A program made the translations under genes and the position numbers. This document shows positions 1 to 10,603 of a stretch of 64,000 nt of DNA, piece by piece. Below the pieces are notes generated by a model, which was given only the letters and a program-made list of their open reading frames with translations, had not been told where the DNA came from and searched no databases. This stretch comes from Deinococcus arboris (GTDB lineage Bacteria > Deinococcota > Deinococci > Deinococcales > Deinococcaceae). Every line of letters starts with the position of its first letter. Positions within the stretch are counted from its first letter, which is position 1. The stretch lies in contig NZ_WQLB01000021.1 in assembly GCF_009755355.1 (NCBI RefSeq), forward strand, positions 1 to 64,000, read 5' to 3'.

Positions 1-260
1 TAGGTCAGGCAGACACCAACGGCCTTCTCTTCCGCTGAGACGGACGCCGATTGAATCGGGCAGAATGCCGGGCGGAATCTGAGCAGACTTGGAAAGCGCC
101 GCAGGAGAGCGAGAAGGAAAAGATGCGGATTCCGCGATATGGAAGTGCAGACAGTGCCTGTCTCTGCTGTGCTGCACTGACTTCGTCTAAAGCGTCCTCA
201 AGACCAGTCATCCATCCAGGCCTTGCCCTCTCCAGCCTGGGTTCTTCGTGCCAAATAAAG
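1..260. other. Intergenic region, possible degenerate repeat
   Basis: No convincing gene is seen here. Positions 38-59 read AGACGGACGCCGATTGAATC and onward, close to the right end (reverse complement) of the dispersed repeat at 5535-5670. A GCGGATTCCGC block at about 125-135 could be its other end. The interior does not align well to the better copies, so this is at most a decayed member of that family. Confidence 0.3.
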
Positions 261-1424
261 TCAAAGCGCTGCGGTCTGGCCGCCCAGCGTCTGCGCGAGG
301 GTGCTGGCCAACTTATACGCCGTGTGTAGGCCCAGGGTATCAGCCTGTGGGCCGCCCAGCAGCAGCCAGGTGTGGTCGTCCAGCGGCTCGAAGGTGGGCC
401 GCCCCGCTGGGGTGCCGCCTGGCAGGGCCAGCCACGCGCCGGGAACATCGGACAGGCTGCGGCCCATGTGCAGGGCCTCCGAGGCCAGGACCGGCAGCTC
501 GTCCATCTGCGCCACCAGGTCTTCCAGCGTCTCGCGGCGCAGGCCGGTGGGCACGCCAGTCAGCTGCCCCCCGGCCGGCTGGTAGCCGTGGGGGTCGCGC
601 CAGTGCAGCGGCGGAATCAGGGTGTAGGCCCCGTGCTGGGGGCGCAGGGTCAGGCCGGCGGCGCGCAGCACGGGGCTGGTGTCGTTACTGGGCGCGGCCA
701 GGTGAGGCATCTGCCGGTAGGCGCGGGCGTGGCGGGTATGCACCCCCAGGGCATGTTCGGCGTGGTGCGGCGCGTCGGCCCCGGTGGCCAGGATGACGGT
801 GGGGGCGCCCTGGCGGTGCGTCTCGTGGGTAACGATCTGGTGGGTGTTGGTCACGGTCAGGCGCTCCAGTTGCACCTCACCGCCCCCACACAGCGCCGCG
901 CGGGTGTTCAGCAGCAGGTCGGCCCCCAGCGCCACGGCCTGCTGCGCGGTGCGCAGGGCCAGGCTGCCGGGACGGTAGGTCGCCGCTTGCGGGTCCACTT
1001 CAGCCCAGGGCAGAGCGGCTGGGTCCAGCAGGGCCAGGCTCTGCGGGTGCTCCCTGAGCGCCTCCTCAACGGGGAGGCGGCCCAGCCCCGGTGTGGGGTG
1101 CAGGGTGACGTGCGGCCGGGCCTGCCACGACACGTCGCCCAGGGTCTGCGCCGCCTCGCGCGTCCAGTGGGCGGCGGCGTGGTGGGCTTCAGGCAGGCCC
1201 GCCAGCGTCCAGACCCCCGGCGCCAGGATGGTCGCGCCGTCCTCGTTGGGCAGGCCACCCTCCTCGATCAGCAGCAGGCGAGCCTCCGGGGCCAGCTGGC
1301 GCAGGAACAGAGCGGCGGCGCTGCCCATCCGCCCGGCGCCGATTACCAGCACGTCGTAGGCGGCCGGCTCAAATGGCTGGCCCACATGTGCCCACACGCG
1401 GCCAGGTGGGGCGGGCGGGGTCAT
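261..1424 (-). CDS. FAD-dependent oxidoreductase (DAO family)
   Basis: A 387-residue protein of the D-amino acid oxidase/glycine oxidase superfamily, which oxidises amines or amino acids with FAD. A Rossmann dinucleotide motif, VIGAGRMGSAA, lies at about residues 27-37 after a short N-terminal extension. A conserved acidic residue ending the second beta strand (LLLIEEGG) fits binding of the FAD ribose. The length is normal for the family and the C-terminal part (WLLLGGPQADTLGLHTAYKL) resembles the FAD-binding tail of DAO proteins. The ATG at 1424 is the first start. The gene stands alone, divergent from the SpoIID gene. The substrate cannot be told from sequence. Confidence 0.8.
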   Translation of the reverse strand: MTPPAPPGRVWAHVGQPFEPAAYDVLVIGAGRMGSAAALFLRQLAPEARLLLIEEGGLPNEDGATILAPGVWTLAGLPEAHHAAAHWTREAAQTLGDVSWQARPHVTLHPTPGLGRLPVEEALREHPQSLALLDPAALPWAEVDPQAATYRPGSLALRTAQQAVALGADLLLNTRAALCGGGEVQLERLTVTNTHQIVTHETHRQGAPTVILATGADAPHHAEHALGVHTRHARAYRQMPHLAAPSNDTSPVLRAAGLTLRPQHGAYTLIPPLHWRDPHGYQPAGGQLTGVPTGLRRETLEDLVAQMDELPVLASEALHMGRSLSDVPGAWLALPGGTPAGRPTFEPLDDHTWLLLGGPQADTLGLHTAYKLASTLAQTLGGQTAAL

Positions 1425-1582
1425 GGTCGCCCTGGCATCATGGCCAGCCTGCCGCAGTTCGGTGTCATGCTGGCCATGATGCCGCGCCTACAGGGCTGGG
1501 CGCGCCCTGTCCAGCGGCGCGACACTTCTCACGCGGCTGTCAGGCGGCGCGCAGGCACACGCACGTATACTCGGGCTTAATC

Positions 1583-2794
1583 ATGCGTTTCCTGGTGCGC
1601 TGCGGCGCTGTAATGGGCAGTCTGTGGCTGCTGAGCGCCGGAGGGGCGGCGCTGAATGTGCGGGTGCTGGTGGCCAGCGCGCCGCAGCTGACTGTGCGCC
1701 TGCCGGTGGCGCCCGCCGCGCCCGCAGGGCCGCTGAGCGCGCCGCTGCCTTCCACTCTGGCGCCTGCGCCGCTGCCCACCCAGACCTGGACGGTAGGCGC
1801 AGCGGGCGGCGGGCTGACCCTGAACGGCCAGCCCACCGGCAACGCCAGCCTGTACCTGCCCCCTGCGCCGGGCCAAACGGTCGAGATTGCAGGCAAAACC
1901 TACCGGGGCGGCGTGCAGGTGCGCGTACAATCCGGCGGCGTGCAGGGCATCAACGTGGTGGATGTCGAGGACTATCTGCGCGCCGTCGTGCCGGCCGAGA
2001 TGCCCGCGTCCTGGCCCCCCGCCGCCCTGGCCGCGCAGGCCGTGGTGGCCCGCACCTACGTCGCCGCGCGCCTGAACCCGGCCGCGCCGTACGACACCTG
2101 CGCCACCGAAAGTTGTCAGGTTTACCCCGGCCTGAGCGCCGAAAAGCCGCAGACCGACGCCGCCGTGAACGCCACCCGCGCCCAGGTCGTGGCCTACGGC
2201 GGGCGCGCGGCCAGCACCTACTTCAGCAGCGATTCAGGCGGCTTTACGGCATCGAGCGCCGAGGTCTGGGGCACCGACCTGCCGTATCTGGGCGCCAAGA
2301 CCGATCCCTTTTCGGCCGGTGGGCCGCGCGCGCGCTGGCGGCTGGAGGTGCCGCTGAGCCGCGTGCAGGCCGCAGCCGAGCAGTACGGCGCGCGCGGCGC
2401 CCTGCGCGGCGTGACGATCAGCAAACTCAGTGCGTCGGGGCGGCCCACCGAACTCACGCTGACGGCGGCGGGCGGCACCTTGAAACTGGGCGGGGCCAAA
2501 GCGGGCGGCTTTGTGCGGGCGCTGGGGGCGCCGGGCACCCGCCTGACCCTGGGTGGCCTGTCCCCGCTGGTCATGGAAGGCAGCGGCTCGGGGCACGGGG
2601 TGGGCCTGTCGCAGTACGGCGCGCTGGGGATGGCCAAGGCCGGCTATACCCACCTGCATGTGCTGGGCTTTTACTACCCCAGCACCAGCCTGGGCACCCT
2701 GACGGCCAGTGACCGGGCGGCGCCCGTGCTGGCACAGGGCCCGGCGCTGCCTGGGCTAGACCTGCTGGCTGCCACCCCCGGAGCCCCGCAGTGA
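1583..2794 (+). CDS. SpoIID/LytB domain exported protein
   Basis: A 403-residue exported protein with an N-terminal hydrophobic signal (MRFLVRCGAVMGSLWLL). It has an internal SpoIID/LytB core that begins near VDVEDYLRAVVPAEM, continues through QAVVARTYVAARL and ends with GHGVGLSQYGA. SpoIID proteins are lytic transglycosylases, and LytB proteins are related cell-wall proteins, so a role in peptidoglycan remodelling is likely. The ATG at 1583 is chosen over earlier in-frame ATGs because a TATACT -10 box lies at 1566-1571, 11 nt upstream, and the signal peptide starts here. The stop overlaps the GTG of the next gene (GTGA), so the two are probably co-translated. Confidence 0.85.
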   Translation: MRFLVRCGAVMGSLWLLSAGGAALNVRVLVASAPQLTVRLPVAPAAPAGPLSAPLPSTLAPAPLPTQTWTVGAAGGGLTLNGQPTGNASLYLPPAPGQTVEIAGKTYRGGVQVRVQSGGVQGINVVDVEDYLRAVVPAEMPASWPPAALAAQAVVARTYVAARLNPAAPYDTCATESCQVYPGLSAEKPQTDAAVNATRAQVVAYGGRAASTYFSSDSGGFTASSAEVWGTDLPYLGAKTDPFSAGGPRARWRLEVPLSRVQAAAEQYGARGALRGVTISKLSASGRPTELTLTAAGGTLKLGGAKAGGFVRALGAPGTRLTLGGLSPLVMEGSGSGHGVGLSQYGALGMAKAGYTHLHVLGFYYPSTSLGTLTASDRAAPVLAQGPALPGLDLLAATPGAPQ

Positions 2795-5535
2795 CCCGCC
2801 CCCAGCGCCGCGCCCGCCGCCGGCTGGTGGGCGCGCTCCTGGCCCTGGGGCTGCTGGGGGGTGCCCAGGCCCGCACCGTCAAAATCATCAGCGCCGACAC
2901 CCTGGAACTGCGTCAGGTGGACGGCCAGGAACTCGTCATCATCGCCGGCGAGAACGTGGAGTTGCGTGTTGACGAGGACATCGTCAAGGCCAAACGGGTC
3001 GAATTTAACCGCACCCGCCGCACCCTGACCCTGGTGGGCGCGGCCAGTTACCGCAGTGCCAAAGACGCCCAGGACCTGCGCGGCGAGAATCTGGTGGTCG
3101 AACTGGGCCAGGAACAGGTGACCGGCGAGGACGTGCTGATCAGCGACGCGGCCCTGGAAATCCGGGGGGCCGAGGTGGAGCGCATTCCGGGCCAGCTGCG
3201 CGCCACAGGCGGGTATTTCACCACCTGTGCGCGCTGCGGGCGCACGCCCAACGACTACGCCTTCCGCGCCGAGCGCCTGATCGTGTATCCCGGTGACCGC
3301 CTGGTGGCCTACAACGCCCAGGTGCTGCTGGCCGATATCCCGGTGTTTTTTCTGCCGGTGCTGGTCCTCCCCCTGAACGATAAAGAGCGCCAGCCGCGCC
3401 TGGAAATCGGCCGGGACGCCACAGATGGCTACACCGCCGAAGCCGACCTGCCCTTTTCCATCGGCAGCAGCACGCTGGGGACCACGCTGCTGCGTTACTA
3501 CCAGAACCGCAGCCCCAGCCTGGGCGCCGGGGTGGCGCTGCGCTCGGTGGCGCCGCTGCCCTTCGTGGACCGGGCGACCCTCTACACCCTGGCCAACCCC
3601 AGACCCGTGGGCCAGAGCGGCTACGACCTCGACCTCGATTTCAGCGTGCGCGGGCGCGTCCCGCTGGTGACGGCCACCCGCGACTTGGACTACACCTTCA
3701 CCGTTAACCAGCGCGATATCGGCAGGGCCGCCGATGACCCCGGACGCGGCGTGACCAACGTCACCTTCGGCGCCAAGGCCGAGTACCCCCTCTTCAGCGC
3801 CGAATTCAACTACGTCGGCCGCTTTGGCCCCGAGCCCACCACCGCCCTCGACAGCCCCCTGAAGACGCCCGAGGTCATCATTGACCCCAAGGTCTACACG
3901 AACGGGGGCTTCAGCGCCGACTTCCGGGTCTCGGCGGGGCGCTACACCGGGCGCCGCAATTTCTTTTCCCGGAATGCCCCCGGCGAGGGCCCCAACACCA
4001 CCACCAGCCGCCTGGAAGAAAGCCACACCCTGGCCTACACGGCCCAGCCCTGGCGGGACGCTGACCTGAGCCTGAGCAACTCCTTTACTGGACGCTACTA
4101 CGGCAACGGGGCCAGGACCGTGGACCTGAAGCTGAGCGCGCAGTTGACCCAGCGCTTCAACACCACCAACACGCTGACCCTGCGCAGCGAGTACAACCGC
4201 CTGGAAGGCACCAGCCCCTTTGCCTTTGACGCCCTGTATGGCCGCAGCCTCACAGCGCCGGTCAGCCTGAGTCTCAACACGGTGCCCGTCAAGGACGTGA
4301 CGTTTGGGGTGAGTTACACCCGCGACCTGTTCAAGAAGCCCGAGGAGCAGGGGCCGCTGGGGCTGACCCTGGGGGTGAGCCGCGTGCCGCTGAACCTCTC
4401 GGCCTCGGCCAGCGTCAACCTGTACACGAAAGAACTCGACAGCCTGAACTTCAGCGCCACCCTGAGTGACCCCAATTCGGGCACGGTGACGGTCACGCCG
4501 GCCCAGCCGGCCACGGCGACCACCCCCGCACGCCCCGCCGTCACCACCCGCAGCAGCCGCTGGCCCGCGCCGGGCCTGGCCCTGAGCGCCTCGGGCGGGT
4601 ACACCAAGGCGGGTGGCCTCAGCCCCCTGACGGTGACGGCCACGGTGACGGGCAGCGACCGCACCAACACCTTCTCGGTGTCAGCGGCGCACAACATCCG
4701 CACCCCCGACATCAACTCAGTGGCCGTCACCTATAACCTGACCAGCACCCGTGACAGCGTGCTGAACAGCCTGCGCCTGAGTGGCCGTGAAACCCTGCTG
4801 CCGCCCACCGGGCAAATCAGCGGGGACGCCACCCTGACCTGGCGGGGCCAGTACGAACTCAAAACAGCCCACAGCCTCTTTCTTCAGCGCCCGGCAGGAG
4901 CCACGGACAACGGCCCCATCACCTTCAGCGTGGGCACCGTGGGCGGCGCGGCGACCAACTGGAACGTCACCTACGGCGGGCCCTACGACCTGGTGCGGGG
5001 CGACTGGACCCGGCCCACCCTCAGCGCCAACTTTGCGACCACCCGCCCCGGCCAGACCCTGCGCCTGGGCGCCACCGCCAACGTGCCGGGCCTGGACCAG
5101 CCGCGCCTGGAACTCACGCGCGCCGAGCTGGACGCCGCCTGGAACGCCGAGCGGGTGGCGCTGGCGGGCCGCGCGCTGTACACCCGCACGCGGGTGGGCA
5201 CGTTTCCGGACGACAAACCGCTGGACACCCTGACCCTGGACCCGCTGCGGTTCAGCCTGGGGCTGGGGCGGGCGGGGCAGCCGCCGGGCGCTTACGTCAC
5301 CGCCGGGCTGCGCCAGACCTTTACCTGGCTGGACGGCGTGCGGCAGAACCCACAGCCGCTGTCGCCCGTTCTGGGCCTGACCATTGACCGCTGCTGCTGG
5401 GCGCTGCAGGCCGAAGCCGACCTGGGCCAGCGCCGCTTCCGGGTGGCGGTGGGCCTGCCGGGCCAGACCGCCTATCCCCTCTTTGACCTGGAGCGCGAGC
5501 GCGTGAACGTGCCGCTGCTGCCGACCCTGCCCTGA
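2791..5535 (+). CDS. LptD/OstA-like outer-membrane beta-barrel protein
   Basis: A 914-residue protein with a signal peptide ending near GGAQA. It then has an OstA/LptA-like beta-jellyroll region (about residues 30-150: ADTLELRQVDGQELVIIAGE and the following strands) and a long alternating polar/hydrophobic C-terminal region rich in Thr, Ser and Tyr, typical of a transmembrane barrel. In Proteobacteria LptD inserts lipopolysaccharide into the outer membrane. Deinococci have an outer envelope layer but are not known for classical LPS, so the cargo here is open. CARCG residues near 145 and CC near 870 are the only visible cysteines. The GTG start overlaps the SpoIID stop codon, which implies an operon. 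Confidence 0.8.
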   Translation: MTRPQRRARRRLVGALLALGLLGGAQARTVKIISADTLELRQVDGQELVIIAGENVELRVDEDIVKAKRVEFNRTRRTLTLVGAASYRSAKDAQDLRGENLVVELGQEQVTGEDVLISDAALEIRGAEVERIPGQLRATGGYFTTCARCGRTPNDYAFRAERLIVYPGDRLVAYNAQVLLADIPVFFLPVLVLPLNDKERQPRLEIGRDATDGYTAEADLPFSIGSSTLGTTLLRYYQNRSPSLGAGVALRSVAPLPFVDRATLYTLANPRPVGQSGYDLDLDFSVRGRVPLVTATRDLDYTFTVNQRDIGRAADDPGRGVTNVTFGAKAEYPLFSAEFNYVGRFGPEPTTALDSPLKTPEVIIDPKVYTNGGFSADFRVSAGRYTGRRNFFSRNAPGEGPNTTTSRLEESHTLAYTAQPWRDADLSLSNSFTGRYYGNGARTVDLKLSAQLTQRFNTTNTLTLRSEYNRLEGTSPFAFDALYGRSLTAPVSLSLNTVPVKDVTFGVSYTRDLFKKPEEQGPLGLTLGVSRVPLNLSASASVNLYTKELDSLNFSATLSDPNSGTVTVTPAQPATATTPARPAVTTRSSRWPAPGLALSASGGYTKAGGLSPLTVTATVTGSDRTNTFSVSAAHNIRTPDINSVAVTYNLTSTRDSVLNSLRLSGRETLLPPTGQISGDATLTWRGQYELKTAHSLFLQRPAGATDNGPITFSVGTVGGAATNWNVTYGGPYDLVRGDWTRPTLSANFATTRPGQTLRLGATANVPGLDQPRLELTRAELDAAWNAERVALAGRALYTRTRVGTFPDDKPLDTLTLDPLRFSLGLGRAGQPPGAYVTAGLRQTFTWLDGVRQNPQPLSPVLGLTIDRCCWALQAEADLGQRRFRVAVGLPGQTAYPLFDLERERVNVPLLPTLP

Positions 5536-5670
5536 TACGGATTCCGTCTGTTGCGCCGACACATCGGAAAAGAACCGATATGCCAGCTCCACGCCCGGAA
5601 CCCGTTTTTCTCCCCCCCCGCCCCGCTCCGATTAAATCGCTTTTGCAAGCGATTCAATCGGAGTCCGTAT
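5535..5670 (+). repeat. Dispersed inverted-terminus repeat, copy A
   Basis: A 136-bp element that begins ATACGGATTCCG and ends CGGAGTCCGTAT, so the ends are a 12-bp inverted repeat with one mismatch. A second inverted pair near the right end (ATCGCTTTTGCAAGCGAT) forms an inner hairpin. A core resembling CACGCCCGGAACCCG is shared with the copies at 6926-7050 and 13231-13365. It begins on the last base of the LptD-like gene and ends just before the ribosome-binding site of the lipoprotein gene. It looks like a MITE or a Deinococcus small non-coding repeat. Confidence 0.75.
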
Positions 5671-5688
5671 GACCCCCGGAGGTTCTCC

Positions 5689-6771
5689 ATGCGCCGCTTG
5701 CCCTTTCTCTCTCTGGCCCTGACGGGCCTCCTGGCCGCCTGCACCGGCACCGAGGAAACCACGCCGGCCCTGCGCCTGATCGTGCTTGAAGGCGCGGCAA
5801 CCCTGCGCGGTATCACGGTGACGAACGCCACCACCTCGACCTCGCCGGCGGCCACACCCAGCAGCCCCGTCAGTGTGACGGGCGGCGTCAGTGTGCACCC
5901 AGGCGCCGACGCCCGGCGCTTCGTGCTGGTGCGCACCGAGGCCGCCGAGACCCGCACCCCGGAGCTGGCGCTGGAGAGCACGTTCCCGGCCCCAGGCTTT
6001 ACGCCTGTGTGTTACGTGCGCGCGGCCCAGAATCCAGGCCTGAGCCGCCTGCTGGTCCTCAGCGACTGTAACGGCGTGCAGCGCCTGGCCCTGTACCGGG
6101 ACGCCGCGCTGCTGTGGCAGGTCACGCTGCCCACCTTCCTGCCGCCGGCACCGGGCAGCGATACCCCCCCGGTGCGCCTGGCGGTCCAGGGCGAGGTCGG
6201 CCTGGTCACGCGGCCCCGGCTGGGCGGCGGCAGCGAGGTGCTGCGCGTGGCCATTCCGGTGGGCGGCAGCGCGGCGCAGGTCAGCGAGCCGCTGCCTATC
6301 CCTGCGGTCTACGACCTGGCCGCCTATGGCACCGAGGTTTACGCGGCCACCGACAGCGGCGTGCAGCGCCTGAACGGCGCTGGAGCACCCGAAGCCACCT
6401 CGACCGTGGCGGCCCTGGGCACCGGCCGCTACGACCGCCTGTGGGCTGGTCCTCTGAACCAGCGCCTGCTGGCCGCGTGGCGCAGCAACGTGCTCTCCGG
6501 GCAGGCGAGTACGCCACTGCGCGTCTGGAACGGCAGCAGCACGACTGCTGGCAGCGCCGCCACGGTGACCACGTTCAGCGACCTGCGAGACCTGACCTTT
6601 ACACCCGACGGCTACCTCTACACCATCACGGGGACGGCCCTGGCCCAGCACGACACCCAGCGCGGCCTGCAAAGCGGCACCTGGAACAGCGTCACCCTGC
6701 CGGTGGCCCTGAACGACGCCCGCAGTCTGACCTGGACCCTGGCGCCCGAGCAGGTGCCCACAGCGCCCTAA
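5689..6771 (+). CDS. Putative lipoprotein with repeated beta-strand pattern
   Basis: A 360-residue protein with a clear lipoprotein signal: MRRLPFLSLALTGLLAACTG, lipobox LAAC, with Cys17 or nearby as the lipidated residue. The rest is rich in Gly, Thr, Val and Arg and has short repeating strand-like stretches (VYDLAAYGTEVYAATDSGVQ; DLRDLTFTPDGYLYTITG) suggesting a beta-propeller. No enzymatic motif is visible. The ATG at 5689 is preceded by GGAGG at 5678-5682. An earlier in-frame ATG at 5551 falls inside the dispersed repeat and is rejected. The function is unknown. Confidence 0.75.
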   Translation: MRRLPFLSLALTGLLAACTGTEETTPALRLIVLEGAATLRGITVTNATTSTSPAATPSSPVSVTGGVSVHPGADARRFVLVRTEAAETRTPELALESTFPAPGFTPVCYVRAAQNPGLSRLLVLSDCNGVQRLALYRDAALLWQVTLPTFLPPAPGSDTPPVRLAVQGEVGLVTRPRLGGGSEVLRVAIPVGGSAAQVSEPLPIPAVYDLAAYGTEVYAATDSGVQRLNGAGAPEATSTVAALGTGRYDRLWAGPLNQRLLAAWRSNVLSGQASTPLRVWNGSSTTAGSAATVTTFSDLRDLTFTPDGYLYTITGTALAQHDTQRGLQSGTWNSVTLPVALNDARSLTWTLAPEQVPTAP

Positions 6772-7287
6772 GGCCAGCGTTCAGGAGGCTTCTTCACACG
6801 AAGCGAACACTGAGAGCCTGTTGAGGTGCCGGATGCTGAGCGGCGCCCAGAGCAGTTAGAGGCGTGACTCTCCTCCGCGCTGAGGCCCATGAATCGCGTG
6901 TCGGCATCAGCCTGGTCCGAAACTCATACGGACTCCGAGCTGACTTGAAAAGCTGCGCCGTAGTGCGAGTAGGAGCACAGCGGGTTTCGGGCGTTGAGGG
7001 TGCAAACAGGTGCTCCCCCGGTTTGAAAACAAAACAGACGGAATCCGTATCAGGTAAGCCGGAAGCGAGCGGAGCAACCACGACAACAGACGGGGCTACA
7101 GCAATGGAAAAGCGGAGTCGCCCCGTCTGGGGCATAGGCAGAGGAGGACCGTCCTTTGCGCCCAGACTGCAGCGGGCCGCCGCTGCCTCGCGCCCCTCAT
7201 CTGGCTGTTCCATGCCCAACTCGGTTCCGGCTCAATGTGAACCTTCTGCCCTCGTCTCACCTGCACAGCATCCTTTGCACCAACGCT
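6772..7287. other. Gene-free interval of about 500 bp
   Basis: No supported gene. It holds repeat copy C (6926-7050) and a perfect 10-bp inverted repeat CAGACGGGGC/GCCCCGTCTG at 7087-7096 and 7120-7129 with a 23-nt loop and no T-tract. Open frames here lack ribosome-binding sites and codon bias like that of neighbouring genes. Confidence 0.6.
6926..7050 (-). repeat. Dispersed inverted-terminus repeat, copy C
   Basis: The same family as 5535-5670 in the opposite orientation. It begins ATACGGACTCCG and ends CGGAATCCGTAT, a 12-bp inverted repeat with one mismatch. The inner core reads CGGGTTTCGGGCGTTGAG, the reverse complement of the core in the other copies. Length is 125 bp. Confidence 0.7.
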
Positions 7288-8286
7288 TCAGTTCGCATCA
7301 CCTTCCAGCAGCGCCAGCAGCAGCGCAGACACGGCGCTGCGTGGCCCCAGAAGTGGCAGCCCGCCACGGGCCAGCACCGTGACCACCGCGCCCGTCTGCG
7401 CATGAAAGCCCAGGGCAGTGCGGGTGCCGCGCGCCGCGCCGTCATGCCAGCGCACGGCGCCGCGCGCAAACCAGCCGGGCGCCACGCCGCTCAGGGCTGG
7501 GGGTAGCCCCGCTGGCCGCTGGGGCACGGGCCAAGGCGTGACCACCCCGCCACTCAGATGCGCCGCCCCGAACGTCAGCAGATCGCCCGCCGTGCCGAAA
7601 AGGCCGCCTGCCCCCGCCAGCGGGCCAAAGCCGGTGGTCTGGCCTTCCCAGCCACCAGGGCGCACCAGGGCGCTGGTCGGCATCAACGTGACCTCTACAC
7701 CTAATCTCCCGGTGACCCAGACCTGCAAGGCCCCCCCATAGCCGGCTGCGCTGAAAGCTTCGCCCGCCGCATACGCCGAGGCGAGGGCCAGCAGCCCCGC
7801 GCCCAGGTTGGAATACTGGAAACGCCCACCCGGCCGGGCCCAGCGCCGGGCACTGGCGACCACGGCGGCTGGGCTCATGCCGCCGTAAGGGTCGTGAAAG
7901 CGCGTGAAGGTCGTGACCCCCACCCGCGCCGGGTGCAGGGGCAGCCCCGCTGTGTGCGTGGCCAGGGCGCGCGGCGTGACGAAGGCCGGCACCCCCCGCA
8001 GCGGTCCCCCCAGGGCAGCCAGCGGCGCGTCCCAGTCCAGCCGCGCGGCCTGCACCAGCGACGCGGCCAACGCGGCAGTGAAGGGTTTGGTCACGCTGGC
8101 CAGTTCAAAGACGCCCTCGGCGGGCACGCCCCCGAGGGGCCGCAGCACCCGCTCCTCACCCCGCGCGGCTCCGACGACCCCACCGTGGGCCAGGGCGCGC
8201 CGCAGTGGCCCCCGCAGTGGCCGCAGGTCACGGCCCAGCACCTCGCCGAGGGCAGTCAGAGCCGCAGAGGCCGGGTCACGAAACAT
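7288..8286 (-). CDS. Beta-lactamase-family serine hydrolase
   Basis: A 332-residue protein of the class C beta-lactamase/DD-peptidase (serine hydrolase, beta-lactamase domain) family. The catalytic SxxK is in FELASVTKPFTAALA, and FQYSNLGAGLLALASAYA supplies the conserved YxN motif. No signal peptide is evident. Members act as esterases, D-aminopeptidases or penicillin-binding proteins, so the substrate is unknown. The start at 8286 (MFRDPAS) is chosen because TACGCT lies at 8299-8294 on the minus strand, 7 nt upstream, a leaderless arrangement. A longer frame would run through the tRNA-Asp promoter. Confidence 0.8.
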   Translation of the reverse strand: MFRDPASAALTALGEVLGRDLRPLRGPLRRALAHGGVVGAARGEERVLRPLGGVPAEGVFELASVTKPFTAALAASLVQAARLDWDAPLAALGGPLRGVPAFVTPRALATHTAGLPLHPARVGVTTFTRFHDPYGGMSPAAVVASARRWARPGGRFQYSNLGAGLLALASAYAAGEAFSAAGYGGALQVWVTGRLGVEVTLMPTSALVRPGGWEGQTTGFGPLAGAGGLFGTAGDLLTFGAAHLSGGVVTPWPVPQRPAGLPPALSGVAPGWFARGAVRWHDGAARGTRTALGFHAQTGAVVTVLARGGLPLLGPRSAVSALLLALLEGDAN

Positions 8287-8325
8287 GCCTATGAGCGTAC
8301 CTTTCGGCGCGGACCGGCCGGGCGC

Positions 8326-8354
8326 TTGACATGGCCCCCGTCTGCCCTTAACCT
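8326..8354 (+). promoter_or_regulatory. Promoter of tRNA-Asp
   Basis: TTGACA at 8326-8331, a 17-bp spacer, and TAACCT at 8349-8354. The expected transcription start is about 8361, just before the mature tRNA 5' end. It is a near-consensus housekeeping promoter. Confidence 0.8.
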
Positions 8355-8363
8355 GCTGGCGCT

Positions 8364-8439
<76 letters not shown>

Positions 8440-8442
8440 GCA

Positions 8443-8474
8443 AAAAGAGGGAGCCTGAGAAGGCTCCTTCTTTT
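8443..8474 (+). terminator. Rho-independent terminator after tRNA-Asp
   Basis: Stem GGAGCC/GGCTCC (8450-8455 and 8462-8467), extended by AAAAGAG pairing with TTCTTTT, with loop TGAGAA. The T-rich 3' side makes it a typical intrinsic terminator. Confidence 0.88.
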
Positions 8475-8536
8475 GTCTTGATGTTCCCGGTCAGAGAGCA
8501 GCCCAATGCAGCCCGCGTGACACCTGGCCGGCCGCG

Positions 8537-8579
<43 letters not shown>

Positions 8580-8648
8580 TTCTCCCGCACAGCTCCGAAC
8601 CCCGCGCACGGCGAGCCTATCCCCATATCCGGAGGAGGACGCCCCTCA

Positions 8649-10556
<1,908 letters not shown>

Positions 10557-10572
10557 AGCCAGAGACTAGAGG

Positions 10573-10603
10573 GGCCGGGCAAAGATTAGCCCGGCCTTCT
10601 TTC
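10573..10603 (+). terminator. Terminator after speA
   Basis: GGCCGGGC at 10573-10580 pairs perfectly with GCCCGGCC at 10589-10596 across an 8-nt loop, followed by TTCTTTC. It lies between speA and the convergent gene. Confidence 0.8.

Noticed and set aside
372..1580. A large + strand open frame over the FAD oxidoreductase gene
   Set aside because: It is a complementary shadow of a GC-rich gene. The minus-strand frame has the Rossmann motif.
5551..5688. A longer N-terminus for the lipoprotein, starting at 5551
   Set aside because: The extension lies inside the dispersed repeat and would bury the lipoprotein signal. The ATG at 5689 has a good ribosome-binding site.
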